Of a DNA stretch of 64,000 bases, positions 36,065-46,660 are shown piece by piece. The position numbers and the translations under genes were made by a program. Every line of letters begins with the position of its first letter. Position 1 is the first letter of the stretch. Below the pieces are notes generated by a model. It made no database searches, had not been told where the DNA came from, and worked only from the letters and a program-made list of their open reading frames with translations. Origin of the DNA: Siphonodentalium dalli (lineage: Eukaryota > Mollusca > Scaphopoda > Gadilida > Siphonodentaliidae); the NCBI GenBank assembly GCA_032622095.1, contig CP136069.1, positions 158,089,043-158,153,042 on the forward strand, given 5' to 3'.

Positions 36065-36568
36065 GTGCAGTTAGAACCAGACTCAGATGCCAATATTAAA
36101 CAAATTTGTACTGAAAGTCCAAAAGTATCTAGAATCATTGTAAATCAATCTACAACTATACCACCCAATTCAGTAGTTTTATTACAATGCAACCTAGATA
36201 CGGAGTTTAACGAGGATTATGCAGTGGAACCAAATTGCATTTATAATTTGTTTATATTCAGAACGGTGCATAGTGCAAATACAAAACCAAAAGTTGGTAT
36301 CATTAATGTCAACAATTCAAGTATTAAACTTAAAAAGCATGAACTATTTCAGTAGCTTCTGAGATTGATCATGTTATGGGAACCATCAATTCAAATGAGA
36401 CTGAAAATGAAATGTTTAACGACAATGTTAATATTATTGAATCAAAAGGGTCTAACACAAAAGTTTGTAAAACTACTGTTGAATTAGCCGAACATATAAA
36501 AGAATTGTTCAACAGATCCATTACGTTACTAAATGAGGACGAAGCTGTAAAATAAGCATCGGTTTTCA
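36065..36568 (+). pseudogene. pol linker between protease and reverse transcriptase
   Basis: The open frame 36,065-36,355 (VSRIIVNQSTTIPPNSVVLL, then CNLDTEFNEDYAVEPNC) is typical of the spacer between protease and RT in gypsy Pol. After a stop at 36,353 it continues with NDNVNIIESKGSNTKV and an HIKELFNRS-like stretch leading into the RT N terminus. No separate enzyme is implied. Confidence 0.6.
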
Positions 36569-37342
36569 ATGAATTTCAAGATGTGTTCGCAAAAAAGTTA
36601 TTTCGATGTTGGAGATTTCACAGAAATGAAACATAACATTGATACAAAAGATGCTACCCCAGTTAAACAGCGTATGCGCAGAACTCCTCTTTGTTTTGTA
36701 AATGAAGAAGAACAACATTTAAAGAAAATGTTGGAGTCCGGAGTAATCCAACCTTCAACAAGTGAATGAAGTTCGCCCCCAGTCCTAATACGTAAACGCG
36801 ACAATATCGTGAGGTGGGCTATCGACTATAGACTCGTAAATGCGGTCAGCGTAAAGGACAGTTATCCGTTAGCGTTAATAAATGAGTGCATTGACTCGTT
36901 ATCAGGTAACGTATGGTTTAGCCTGGGAGATTATCAATCACCGTATTGGGCTGTAAACGTTCGTGAATGTGACCGGCCTAAAAAGGCATTTTTGACAAAG
37001 TACGGTCTGTGGGAGTTCCGCAAAATGAGTTTTGGTCTTTGTAACGCGTCGCAAACGTACTGCCGTGTAATGAACTTGGTATTAGCAGGACTAAATTGGG
37101 ACATAGTTTTATCTTTCGTAGATGATTTGGTTATCTTGGGCCATGACTTTAATTCCCATTTACAAAATATGCATCTCGTTCTGCAAAGACTCCGCAAATA
37201 TCGGTTAAATTTAAAACCGAAGAAATGTAACTTTTGTCAGAAAAAAGTAGAGTTCCTCGGCAGAACAGTCAGTCAAAATGGCCTGGAAATGATTGAATCA
37301 TCGTGCGAAGTGGTAAAAAATTGGCTAATACCTATGCTCTAA
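36569..37342 (+). pseudogene. reverse transcriptase domain
   Basis: Copies element RNA into DNA. A single frame from 36,569 to 37,342 has one stop, TGA at 36,767 in SE*SSPPVLIRKRD, where family members have Trp. Motifs in order: VRWAIDYRLVNA (motif 2), WFSLGDYQSPYWAVNV (motif A with catalytic Asp), FRKMSFGLCNASQTY (motif B), SFVDDLVILG (motif C, F-V-D-D), and KKCNFCQKKVEFLGRTVSQ (thumb). All three catalytic Asp are present, so apart from the stop this is the best preserved Pol region. Confidence 0.92.
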
Positions 37343-37974
37343 ATACATAGAAAGATTTTGTGGCCTGGTAAATTACCACTGAATGTTCATAAAAGATTAT
37401 GCTAAGATAGCAAAACCATTATACGCTGTCACAAGTAAACAAAAGTTCATCTGGACAGATGAGCAGAAACAAGCCTATGAAGAGTTAAAACTAGCGTTAA
37501 CTAATTCACCAATCTTAGCGCTCCCAAATAGGACTGATCCATACATCGTCGACTGCGATGCTTCAAATTTCGCAATCGGCGGAGAACTAAGTCCACGGTG
37601 GAGAGGAATAGTTAATTTCGTATGGTAGCTACAGCTTATCGGGTGAACAAATACAGTTCTGTAAAACAAGAAAAGAGCTACTAGCAGTAGTTCGATTTAC
37701 GCGTCAGTACAGGCATTATATGTTAGGCAGGCCATTTATTTTAAGAACCGACCATAGTTCATTAAAATGGTTGATCAATATCAAAGAGCCTCAAGGTAAA
37801 ATAGCGCGATGGCTCGAAGAGCTCAGCCAGTACGATATGGTGGTACAACATCGGCCTGGGTCAAAACATACAAACGCGGATGCATTATCGCACATTCCAT
37901 CAATTGCTACAGTATGTAAAAATTACGTAGCTGGAACAACCCTTGAGAAATTACCATGCGGTGGATGTAAATAA
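37343..37974 (+). pseudogene. RNase H domain of gypsy Pol
   Basis: Degrades RNA in the RNA-DNA hybrid. After a frame change near 37,345 the connection FIKDYAKIAKPLYAVTSKQK leads to YIVDCDASNFAIGGELS (first catalytic Asp). A break near 37,620 follows, then CKTRKELLAVVRF (Glu), FILRTDHSSLKWLI (Asp) and HRPGSKHTNADALSHIP (last Asp). All four acidic residues are visible. 37,984-38,181 continues a less conserved spacer. Confidence 0.88.
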
Positions 37975-38482
37975 TGTACTCGTGTGCATAACAATTGGTT
38001 AAAATTTGAAGAAGACGTTGATTATGCAGTACTATTAGCAAAAGGATCATGCAAATTTGATTCTGAAAGCCATCCGATAAATAACGAAAGTACTTGCAAA
38101 ATAACGGCTATATACGATTCAGAATGTGAAGATAATTTTTATCAGTGGGAAAATAATTCTTCAAAATTGAGTATAATATAGTGGACTCACACTCAACTCG
38201 AGATCGCAAGGCAAGCACTCAATCAACCGGGAGTTATTATTAGACATATAACATCAGAAAGTAATTTAACATTATCAAGTATCGGGTCTTCTGAAGACTT
38301 ACAAAAAGCTCAAAGAGCTGACCCGGCGTTACAAATAATTATAGACTGGCTCAAAAAAGGAGAAGAACCCGGTGAAGGTATCATATTCCTCACTGGACCT
38401 TCCGCCAAATATTTTTGGATAAATAGGGCAAGATTCTCAAAAATGGACTTCTCCATAAAACAAAGAAGTCCGGCGATTAGTT

Positions 38483-39570
38483 ATGGTTATTCCAAACAAA
38501 TATGCTTTAGAAGTAATGGAATTAGCTCATGATAGACCCGCATCTTGTCATCGAGGCAGGGGAAGAACATCATCTCGTATAAAACAGAACTTCTGTTGGT
38601 ATGGCATGCCAAAGGACGTAGCCTCTCATGTTGATACATGTTCAAAGCGTAATCAGGCTAAAAAAAACATGTCAAACATGCAAAGTGGGATATGAAGAAA
38701 TATCATGCAGGTGCACGAATGGAAAGGGTTCATTTAGATTTTTAGGACATTTACAAAAGAGTGAAAGAGGGAATAAATATATTCTCATGATGATTGATCA
38801 GTATACGAAATGGGTTGAGTGTATTCCGCTTCCGGATCAAACCGCAGAAACAACAGCACTCATTGGAGTAAATGAATTTTTTGCTAGGTTCGGATCACCA
38901 TTTCAAGTATTTACTGATCAAGGGTCCTGTTTCAAGAGTAAATTGTTCACAGTTATTTGTGAGCTCTTCCAAATCCATAAGTCTCGCACGACAGCGTATC
39001 GGCCATCTTTGAATGGTCAAATTGAGCGGCAGAACAGAGTACTTATGAATGCCGTTCGGTGTTACGTAGATAACTCTCAAAAAGACTGGGACAAGTACAT
39101 ACCTCAGCTCGCTGGGGCATTACGATCCTCGGTCAACCTTAACACAGGGTATACACCCAACAAGCTTATGTTGGGCAGAGAGGTTTATCATCCATCCGAC
39201 TTAATATTCAATTTTAAGACAGATGCGGAAAAACCAGAAATGCCAGAGAATGTATATCAATTAGAACAGGAGATTAAATAATGTCATAAAACGGCTCGGA
39301 CAACGATAAAGACATCACAGGAAGTGATGAAACGAAATTATGACATACATATCTCCAAACGTGCATATAATGTAGGGGGTTTAGTCTACCATTTAGACAC
39401 AGCTAATATAAAAGGTAAAACTAAGAAACTACAACCTGTTTGGAAAGGTCCAGGTATAATTTACACAAAATATACACCATATCTCTTCAATGTCTTATTC
39501 AAAATCACAATGACAGTGACCGCATTAAATTTTGTAAAGATAGAAACATAAGGCCATGGTTAACAAAGTA
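38483..39570 (+). pseudogene. integrase with H2C2 finger, DDE core and GPY/F-like tail
   Basis: Joins element DNA to the genome. The zinc finger reads LAHDRPASCHRGRGRT ... ASHVDTCSKRNQ; the second Cys of C-x2-C is Arg. The core begins ERVHLDF (first Asp; a frameshift follows near 38,745), continues YILMMIDQYTKWVECIP, FTDQGSCFK (second Asp) and LNGQIERQNR (Glu), with exactly 35 residues between the last two. The C-terminal part has KKLQPVWKGPGIIY, a GPY/F-like module, and after a frameshift FCKDRNIRPWLTKY. No chromodomain is seen; a PHD finger follows instead. Confidence 0.9.
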
Positions 39571-39599
39571 TTTGCACAATTTCCAAAAGATGGGATAAG

Positions 39600-39770
39600 T
39601 TAGCGTCACTAGAAGCAAACATTTATTCTGCATCTGTAAAAAGGCACATAGAGGCAAGTTCATGATCCAATGTGACCATTGTTTAAAGTGGTTTCATGGA
39701 CAGTGTGTTAACTTAACAGCTGAAGAGAGGGGATTTGGACGTGTATAAGTGTCCAAAATGTTCCACTTAA
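39600..39770 (+). pseudogene. PHD finger downstream of integrase
   Basis: Reads FCICKKAHRGKFMIQCDHCL, then KWFHGQCVNLTAEE and, after a frameshift near 39,729, DVYKCPKCST and a stop at 39,768. The Cys4-His-Cys3 ligands of a PHD finger are all present (C-x-C ... C-x2-C ... H-x2-C ... C-x2-C), with the Trp before F-H that in many PHD fingers helps hold methylated histone H3 Lys4. It lies within the LTRs right after the integrase tail, so I infer a targeting module used where other gypsy elements carry a chromodomain. Whether it was fused to integrase or started the next ORF is unclear. Confidence 0.85.
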
Positions 39771-39784
39771 TCTCGTTTCAGAAT

Positions 39785-41413
39785 ATGGACCATACAGAGG
39801 AGGATACCTATAAACAAACAATTGATGAACTAACAAGGCTATCGCAAAATAGGTCCCCGATTGTTCCGTTGGAACTACAGGTGACCCCTGTTAATGTTAG
39901 CCCAATACAATAGTCTATTCGCACGGTTCTACGGAACCACAGGATGACAAAGAACAAAAAGGTAAGCCTCTAGAAGGCAGTGAGAATAAAATAGGTTCTC
40001 TGCATGTTCCTTGAATAGAACCAATGGAAACAGATTCAGAGTGTCAAAAAGACTCGGCGATCGAATCATTTGATTCAAAAGTTGAGTCAGGTAATATATA
40101 TGGTAGTATATCTCAGGTAGCATCTTCCATCGATGTGGTCCAAAAAGGTCTGGAAATTGGATCAGTGTCAGTCACCATGGTGGAAGAGGCGTTAAAACAA
40201 ATAAGGGCAGACACAGAAATTGCACTTGACATGTGCACTCTTCAAGGTCGCTTTTGGCAGAGTCCCGTGGAATTAATAATCAAATTAATGGGTACCGGGA
40301 TCAACAAAAAAGGGAGAGAATTTACTCGCTCAATATACAATTGCTGCACTAAAAGGGGCAAGTGAGTGGATCAGAGATTGTAGAGGATGTGCATTTCATA
40401 ATATGGGTTGGTTGTTCGCGCGCCTGGGTCGAAAATAAAATGGGACCCATACCACCATTAGAGCCAAGGGCAGCAAAAATGGGTTCTGATATTGAGATGG
40501 AGGAAACAACTACTCCAAAACAAAAGAATCTAATAAGTAAGAAGGGCAAGGGTAAAAAGGAGGAGAAAACTACTCCAAGACTAAACAAGAGCATCGCTAG
40601 GGCGTGGCAAAATACGCCCTTTAGCCATTTCGAATTGTACTATCGCAAAATAAGATAATACTTTGAGCTTACATTTGAAGAAAATCTGATATACCCCTAA
40701 TTTTAATGCCAAATTGTGGTCAAATTCTAAGTCGAAAAATGGCCATAACTCATGTAAAAATAATTAGACAGAACCTATATTCAAACTTGGCCTGTAGTTT
40801 TAACTGGGAAATACACATAAAAGCTTTGGTTCAGCTCAAATAATCAAAACTGGAGTTATCGGTCGGAAACCAAAATGTTATGAAATTGGTCAAATTCTAA
40901 GTTGAAAAATGGCCGTAACTCATGTAAACATAACTGGATGAAACCCATATTCGAACTTGGCCTGTATCTTTAGCTGGGAAATACACATACCAACTTTGGT
41001 TCAGATCAAATAATCCAAACTGGAGTTATCGGTCGGAACCAAAAATGTTAACAGACGGTCAAATTCTAAGTCGAAAAAGGGCCGTAACTCATGTAAAAAT
41101 AATTGGACGGAACCCATATTTGAACTTGGTCTGTATCTTTAGCTGGGAAATACACACACCAACGTTGGTTCAGATCAAATAATCCAAACTGGAGTTATCG
41201 GTCGGAAACCAAAAATGTTAACAGACAGTCAAATTCTAAGTCGAAAAAGGGCCGTAACTCATGTTAAAATAATTGGACGGAACCCATATTTGAACTTGGC
41301 CTGTATCTTTAGCTGGGATATACACACACCAACGTTGGTTCAGATCAAATAATCCAAACTGGAGTTATCGATCGGAAACCAAAAATGTTAACGGACGGAC
41401 GGACAGATATACG

Positions 41414-41445
<32 letters not shown>

Positions 41446-42070
41446 GACAGACTGATAACATAATACGACCTTTTTTCAAAAAGGGCGTTTAAAAATTAAC
41501 AGGTACTTTGATAAGCAAAAAGTTCAGCCGTAAAAAGGAGGAAACTTCTACTCCGAAACAACAGGGGAAGAAAAGTGTGCTTAAAGGAAATAATTCTTCT
41601 ATTTCAGAAAGCGACACAAAACCTCCACCAGCAGATGAGGAGGAAGGGGAAATAGGTGATAACGATACATCACCAATATTGAGCAGACAGTCACCATGCC
41701 CATACAACTATTGTGGCATTTGGGTTTGTAAAGGGAATTTAAAAGTTCACGTACTCACCACACATTTACCAACATATTGGTGGGTATTGAACAACCAAAT
41801 TCCAGCCCTTGTATGGAGGGATAAGATGATAGAAAGTTTAGTGGAAATAGCAGTATTCCTCTATCCTGAGTGTGGTAATCTGCCAACTATTAACAAACTA
41901 TACACACTGTTAAATACGGTTAATTGTAAAAGGGATTATACTGTTTTCCCATGGTCTTCAAAAGTAGCCTCTACTTATAAGGACACCATGAAGCAAATCT
42001 TCTCAGATAGGTCTTGGTAACAAATGAAGAACTTTAACTTCCATCCTCTCAATTCACCAGCATGCATGGT
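39785..42070 (+). pseudogene. third coding region, N-terminal part with a C2H2 zinc finger
   Basis: ATG at 39,785 (MDHTEEDTYKQTIDELTRLS) opens a region that continues through stops and frame changes: 40,024-40,365, Lys/Thr-rich 40,380-40,600, and, after the nested MITE, 41,508-42,020. The last has SPCPYNYCGIWVCKGNLKVH then VLTTH, a C-x4-C ... H-x4-H finger at 41,697-41,765, followed by a helical stretch (WRDKMIESLVEIAVFLYPEC). A T8 run near 42,068 shifts the frame, and the reading goes on in the TatD frame. Function is unknown beyond likely nucleic-acid binding. Confidence 0.65.
40610..41491. mobile_element. ~880-bp MITE with four ~180-bp internal repeats, nested in the third ORF
   Basis: The left end AAATACGCCCTTT and the complement of the right end AAACGCCCTTTTT act as short TIRs. 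Inside, a ~180-bp unit (from 'gtcaaattctaagtcgaaaa' through 'ctggagttatcggtcggaa') repeats four times and ends in a GGAC/GACAGAC-rich tail (41,393-41,455). Coding-like Lys/Thr-rich sequence with 'ggaggaaacaactactcc' flanks it on the left and a related 'ggaggaaacttctactcc' on the right, showing that it interrupts the ORF. Confidence 0.75.
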
Positions 42071-43429
42071 TTTTTTTGTAGGTGCCATGCCGCCATATTT
42101 AACTTACTGTGTGCGAAGGTAGGTCAAGACAATGATGAGATAGAAAAGCTCGTGAAACGTTTTCTGAGAGTTCCAAGGACAAAACTATCTCGGAGTCTTA
42201 TTCTTGGTAAGTGGAAGAGCATAACAAACGACCTTGAATGGCGTTCAACGGCAATGAAGGTTGTAAAAGACATGGAAATAGGGGTACTACCTGAGCAAAT
42301 GGAATTGGAATTTGTACCACCAATTCAAAAGGAGCTACGAATGTCGGTACGGACAACTGCAGCTCCAACACCAGGTGTAAGACTACAGGTACCAGTATCA
42401 ACTCCAGGTAAAACAAATATTAATCCTGTCCCGGTATGACCCGCGCCTCCTAGGTTTGTTACCCCAATACTACCACCACATACAACAATTAGTACCGGCA
42501 GTCACCCTCCAAGACCTTCGATCATTAACATGGAGGTACAAAGGGGAATGTATTGTACTCTGCAAGCAGTAGACACGCACTTCCATGTTAATAGGATGAA
42601 CAGGTTTTTTCGTACAAAGGAAAACACCCCAATGGATGCGACCAATAGTGCAGCGCAAACTGTGCAACCTCGCATCAATATGCCAGTAGTAGGTGGGGTA
42701 GATGTTCATTGTGATCCTGTGTAATTTCCGGATGTCATAGTGAATGATCCCTGGTGGAAAACAGCTATCGGTATTCACCCAAAGAGCTATCACATGGCTC
42801 AGAGTGACCGAATCTGCAGCAGGTGGGTAGAGTTAATTTAAAACCCATAGGTAACAGCAGTAGGTGAGATTTGTTTAGACCGATCGAAAGATTTATCTCC
42901 CCAGGAGTATTATCACCAGGATGAGGTATTTTGCAGGTTGTTGGGAGCAACAAGAAAAGTGGAGAAGCCAATTATTTTGCATCTCCGGGGTACGAAGGTT
43001 GACTCCTGGGGCAGAGACATATATCTGGTAGCCATATTTATATGCAAGCGGGAATGTCCAGCGAATCAAGTGTTTCACCTACATTCCTTTATGGGAACAC
43101 CCGACGTTGTAAATGCGTGGCGGGATAATTTCCATAATGCCTATTTTGGTATTTCGTGTTTATGTATGCACTTCTGTACTGAACAAAAAGAGGGTGTGAA
43201 AGCCATTCCAGAAAACAGGTTACTCCTGGAAACCGATGCACCCTATTTTGACAAGGAAATGCGCCGAGCATACATATCTCGAGGTTTAATAGGAGAGGTG
43301 GCCGATGCTATTGGTCAAATAAGGGGCCAATCACTTAGGGACATTGTAAATTGTACCCGAGTAAACGCCTGTGTTGTTTATGGAATACCACTTATGTACA
43401 AAGAACTTACGAAAGTAAAAAGGGCTTAA
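42062..43429 (+). pseudogene. TatD-family metal-dependent nuclease, C-terminal part of the third ORF
   Basis: One frame runs from 42,062 to 43,429 with four stops (42,437, 42,722, 42,839, 42,848) and no frameshift. The TatD region starts at ~42,575 with AVDTHFHVNRM (H-x-H) and continues WWKTAIGIHPKSY, TAVGEICLDRSKDLSP (metal Glu), PIILHLRG (His), VFHLHSFMG (His) and RLLLETDAPYF (Asp), ending in IRGQSLRDIVNCTRVNACVV, the usual C-terminal helix. All expected metal ligands are present. TatD enzymes are Mg-dependent DNases with exonuclease or AP-endonuclease activity. It lies inside the LTRs, so it is cargo or a working part of the element. Compared with vertebrate proteins it looks closest to TATDN2-like forms, from memory. 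Confidence 0.85.
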
Positions 43430-43747
43430 CAAGTCACATTAACCAATTTAACAAAAGGGTACCAAGATCTACAGGGTCATGGTACCATTTAAAACATTCG
43501 TACTTAAAATTTTGTCCCAAGAACCCGAATTTCCATATCAGCAGACGGACAGATTTGGTAGTCATAGTGCATTGATCAAGTCATGGAAAAAGGGCCTAAC
43601 TACTGGCTCAATCTATAGCTTATCAATATGGTAACCCAAATTTGGTTAAGTTGTCTTTTGGCTCTTGTAGTCTAGAGGCACACCACCATTTCGAGTCTGG
43701 TTGGTAAATGATTGGCGCTAGTCCTTTTAAAATAAAACTGGGTGGTG
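43430..43747 (+). other. gypsy 3' untranslated region
   Basis: Non-coding sequence between the TatD stop and the 3' LTR. The purine-rich stretch ACTGGGTGGTG just before 43,748 is a weak polypurine-tract candidate. Confidence 0.55.
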
Positions 43748-44102
43748 TGTGGTGATTTTGGATAAAAATAGCAGCGATTACACGTGGCCGAAGTAAACAG
43801 ATACAAGCCCTCTACCGGATGACCTGAAAACAACAACCAATGATATGCCAAGGATCGGTCACGTGGGGAGATATTCCAGAATAGCGTGGAAACGATTGCT
43901 TCGATACCTCGTTCACTTCTATCTGAGCTTTCATCCACGACGATACTAACTTAGATTACTATTCCAACTGATGTTTAATATTGCTGTATTTACGATATAT
44001 TCTTAAGTGTCATCTCTTCAAATAGTTCATATTGGTGAGTTTATATCTTATACCTTATTATTGTAGCATGCATTATTATACCCCATCTTTCAATTTACTA
44101 CA
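43748..44102 (+). repeat. 3' LTR
   Basis: Starts TGTGGTGATTTTGG and ends TTTACTACA, followed by GAGT (44,103-44,106). It aligns with 30,550-30,912 over its whole length, lacking 8 bp near 43,891 (relative to GTTGGAAAAGATTGC in the 5' copy). It does not carry the 117-bp duplication seen at the 5' end. Confidence 0.92.
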
Positions 44103-44106
44103 GAGT

Positions 44107-44436
44107 TAACTCTGAGATTGTTTCCCTGTAATCGCCGCGCGACCTTGATTTCTATCTCTCAGTGGTAAATCATCGTTGCCGTCAGTCATTGAACCAACCA
44201 TTAAAGTAATCTGACAGCAATTTAATTAAGTACAAAATAGTCATAGCAATCAGAAATAGTTCACTATATTGCGAGTGGCGATATCTTATAAATGGAATGT
44301 TAGTCGTCAATTCTGAGAAAATATCCTTGGACCATCCGGTTAATTATGACTACTACACGTATTAGCTATTCTTAATTCTTAAATCAGTAATAGTTCATTA
44401 TGAGAAATATGTCTAATAATTTAAAATTGACGCTCC
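44107..44436. other. right flank of the gypsy insertion, inverted paralogue of 5,376-6,110
   Basis: Non-coding, alignable in reverse to the region downstream of the membrane-tail exon at 5,362 (shared 'attttctcagaatt', 'tacttaattaaatt', 'ctgagagatagaaatcaagg' in complement), but without the ~450-bp insertion at 5,420-5,868. Confidence 0.75.
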
Positions 44437-44981
44437 TCACGTTTTGACAATTGTGTTCATTTCATGCTCGTCCTTTCCACTGTCAGCAACTTCTCTCCGA
44501 AATAGTTTGGGGAATATCCTAGTGGCATCGAATAGAATCATGACGACTAATGGAACCACAACAAGGATCATCGCCGATGCTCCTATCGCTTGTGAAGATG
44601 GACGCCAATCCGGAATGGAAATCTTCTGTCGTAGAGCTTGGCTTGTCGCGTTCTTGGTTATCTCTAACTCTTGTACCAACTGCTCTATTTTCTTCGCAAG
44701 CTCAGCTGATGTCATGTTGTTGGACACCAAGGAACTTGTATGACCATGATCGCATGATACAGTCGGGGCGATAGAACTAGACGCTGTTGCTGTTATACTT
44801 GATGTTGAGAGCTCTGTGGTTGTCTCGCATACTGAACACGACGGAGTGATTGTAATTAAACTGAATGAGACTACATCTGTTGTAGATTCTACTGTTTCAC
44901 ATACCGTTGGTGTGACATATACAGTTTCGGTTGCACAAGTCGCTTGTATATTCCCAGAAAATACACTTGGTTGCTGCCCTC
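44437..44981 (-). CDS. terminal exon: Ser/Thr-rich stalk plus C-terminal membrane anchor (paralogue of 4,755-5,362)
   Basis: Minus-strand reading starts after the acceptor 'attctcttccag' (boundary at 44,981/44,982). It encodes GQQPSVFSGNIQ, a Thr/Ser-rich stalk with TTTELSTSSITATA, a helical piece (AELAKKIEQLVQELEITKNA), KISIPDWRPSSQAIG, a hydrophobic span (AMILVVVPLVVMILF) and a charged cytoplasmic tail of ~30 residues ending IVKT. The + strand paralogue lacks the last residues of this tail. Many substitutions between copies are conservative, which suggests both were under protein-level selection. Incoming phase is 1 and matches the phase-1 donor of the PAN exon at 52,000 on the same strand, so I infer a receptor-like gene PAN - stalk - membrane. 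Confidence 0.7.
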
Positions 44982-45059
44982 CTGGAAGAGAATTTGAGCT
45001 TGTCATAGTTTTAGTTTTTGAATCTCTTCTTGTGACCTTTAGTTGTTAATCATTAAGCC

Positions 45060-46660
45060 TAGCTAGATGTTTGGATTACTGGTTACGGATTTATCATCTC
45101 GGGAGATTGAAGTCTCATGGCGGTTGATGTCTGATATTATGCGTATTTTTGTTACATATTCCGCCACGGTGCCGGGGGTCAAAATAGGTCGATATAATCT
45201 GTATGAGTGCCACATTACACAGAACAACTTATTCAAACTTCAACTTGAACACAGGGCCACCAACCCGGTACTTCGCGTAGGGGTTGTTATCTACTCAACG
45301 CGCGTTGTTATATTTCTCTTGATTGCATACAATGTCAACTTTATATGTCGGTGCTATTCCAAAACAATTGAGGGACTACAATAAACATGCATTGCATTTA
45401 TGTCAATTAATATACTAGTAAGTTCCAACTATAGGCCCATACAGTGATGTGTGTTCAACTTTATTAAATGTGAATACTATAATTTATGGTGTTCAATAAT
45501 CTGGCATTACGATAGCATCGGTCCGATGTTTACGATGTTGAAACAGAACGGGGAACGGTTGTCGGGTACTGTAAATCCCCGAGTTTCGATCCATTGGAAA
45601 ATATTCGATTAATATAACACTATACTTTGAATGGGATGCTGGAAACCAAGTTTATTATAACGAATCTGAGCTTTCACAATGGCTTTGGGGACCAATGTGA
45701 TGTGTCGCAAAAGATGCAACTCTTACTCACTCCAGTAAGGCCCACCCGGTTTCTCAATTGCTAAGGTGCGCGGTATTTTCCGTAAACCGTCATATGGCAT
45801 ATCGGCTGACACAACGATAAATCACACAAAACTATAGTAATATCAATCTGCCTTTTTCCAGCATGCCACCGTGTACTTCACATTCCCAACGAGATAAAAA
45901 TCTGACATGCATCTATATTCCTAGATCGATGGAACAAATCAGTAGTCGTAAACAGAGTTGAGAATTTTATGACAACATATTTGTTATATTTTTTGACATT
46001 CTGACGCCATCTTGCCTAATCTGGCAAGAATAAATTCTCTTTCGTGCAACTAATTTCCAAGTATTTTTTCAGGGTATTGCTGATTTTATTAATTTCGATG
46101 ATTAGTCCGCATGTAATTTACATATTAATTGATAAAATTTTGATACCCTTTTCACGAATAACTCTAATTTAAAATTGAAGTGGTTGCGCAGTCGTATGAG
46201 TGGTTGGTTTCTATTGAAAGCACGAATGAACTGCAACCGGTAGGTTCAGTTCTGCTGAATGTAAGTTAAAGTGTTCTATTGCTGTAGACTTTGGTATATT
46301 CGGAAGGAGTTGCGACTGGTTGGTTGCACGAACAAACGTTATGGATGTTGCCAACATATGTTATAAAGTTATGATTTTGATATGTTGGTAGTCATTTGGG
46401 CCAATCTTGCGAGCATACACTTTCGCCAATCAATTTTCAAGTCTATGGTTTCAATAATTTCAATCATCAACATGGAAAATGTGAAATTTCAGTAAACTAC
46501 AAAAACAAATCCGATTAGTAAACAACCATAAAATTCATTCCAGCACATGCAACATTCACAATGACGAATATATATTATTAAATTCGACAATATGATTACC
46601 TGTTATGGGAGTCTTTAAGATTTTTGTTTTTTCAATGAGCTTCAACTCATTAAATGATTA
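45060..46660. other. no feature recognised (probable intron or intergenic)
   Basis: AT-rich sequence without clear exons. The + strand frame 45,067-45,384 (105 codons) has no domain and biased composition. If the PAN-to-tail splice is right, this lies in its ~7-kb intron. Confidence 0.4.

Larger units (their letters stand above)
30550..44102 (+). mobile_element. 13.55-kb Ty3/gypsy-type LTR retrotransposon with extra HhH, PHD, C2H2 and TatD modules
   Basis: The limits come from paired LTRs (30,550-30,912 and 43,748-44,102), TG...CA ends (TGTAGT...ACTACA in the 5' LTR), a 4-bp target duplication GAGT on both sides, and an empty site in the paralogue near 6,108-6,117. Coding order is HhH-Gag, zinc knuckle, protease, RT, RNase H, integrase with a GPY/F-like tail, PHD finger, a helical region, a C2H2 finger and TatD nuclease. 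RT-RNase H before integrase identifies Ty3/gypsy. It is about twice the usual size. All ORFs are interrupted, and I count roughly 20 substitutions plus an 8-bp indel between LTRs, so it is an old dead copy. No envelope-like gene is seen. Confidence 0.92.

Noticed and set aside
42198-43271. Minus-strand ORFs opposite the TatD region
   Set aside because: The + strand frame carries all TatD motifs; these are antisense shadows.
39600-43429. A host TatD gene that merely lies next to a gypsy element
   Set aside because: The 3' LTR and target duplication lie beyond the TatD stop, and the empty-site paralogue lacks the whole 13.55 kb, so the nuclease came in with the element (nested capture is still possible, see findings).
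43660-43740. tRNA gene or SINE head just before the 3' LTR
   Set aside because: TAGTCTAGAGG and TTTCGAGTC look like A and B boxes, but the spacing is about 20 nt too short and no cloverleaf can be drawn.
30550-44102. Envelope gene, that is, an endogenous retrovirus-like errantivirus
   Set aside because: The region after integrase has no signal peptide, cleavage site or membrane span; it contains PHD, C2H2 and TatD motifs instead.
45067-45384. 105-codon + strand ORF
   Set aside because: No domain, no conservation in the paralogous block, no splice context.
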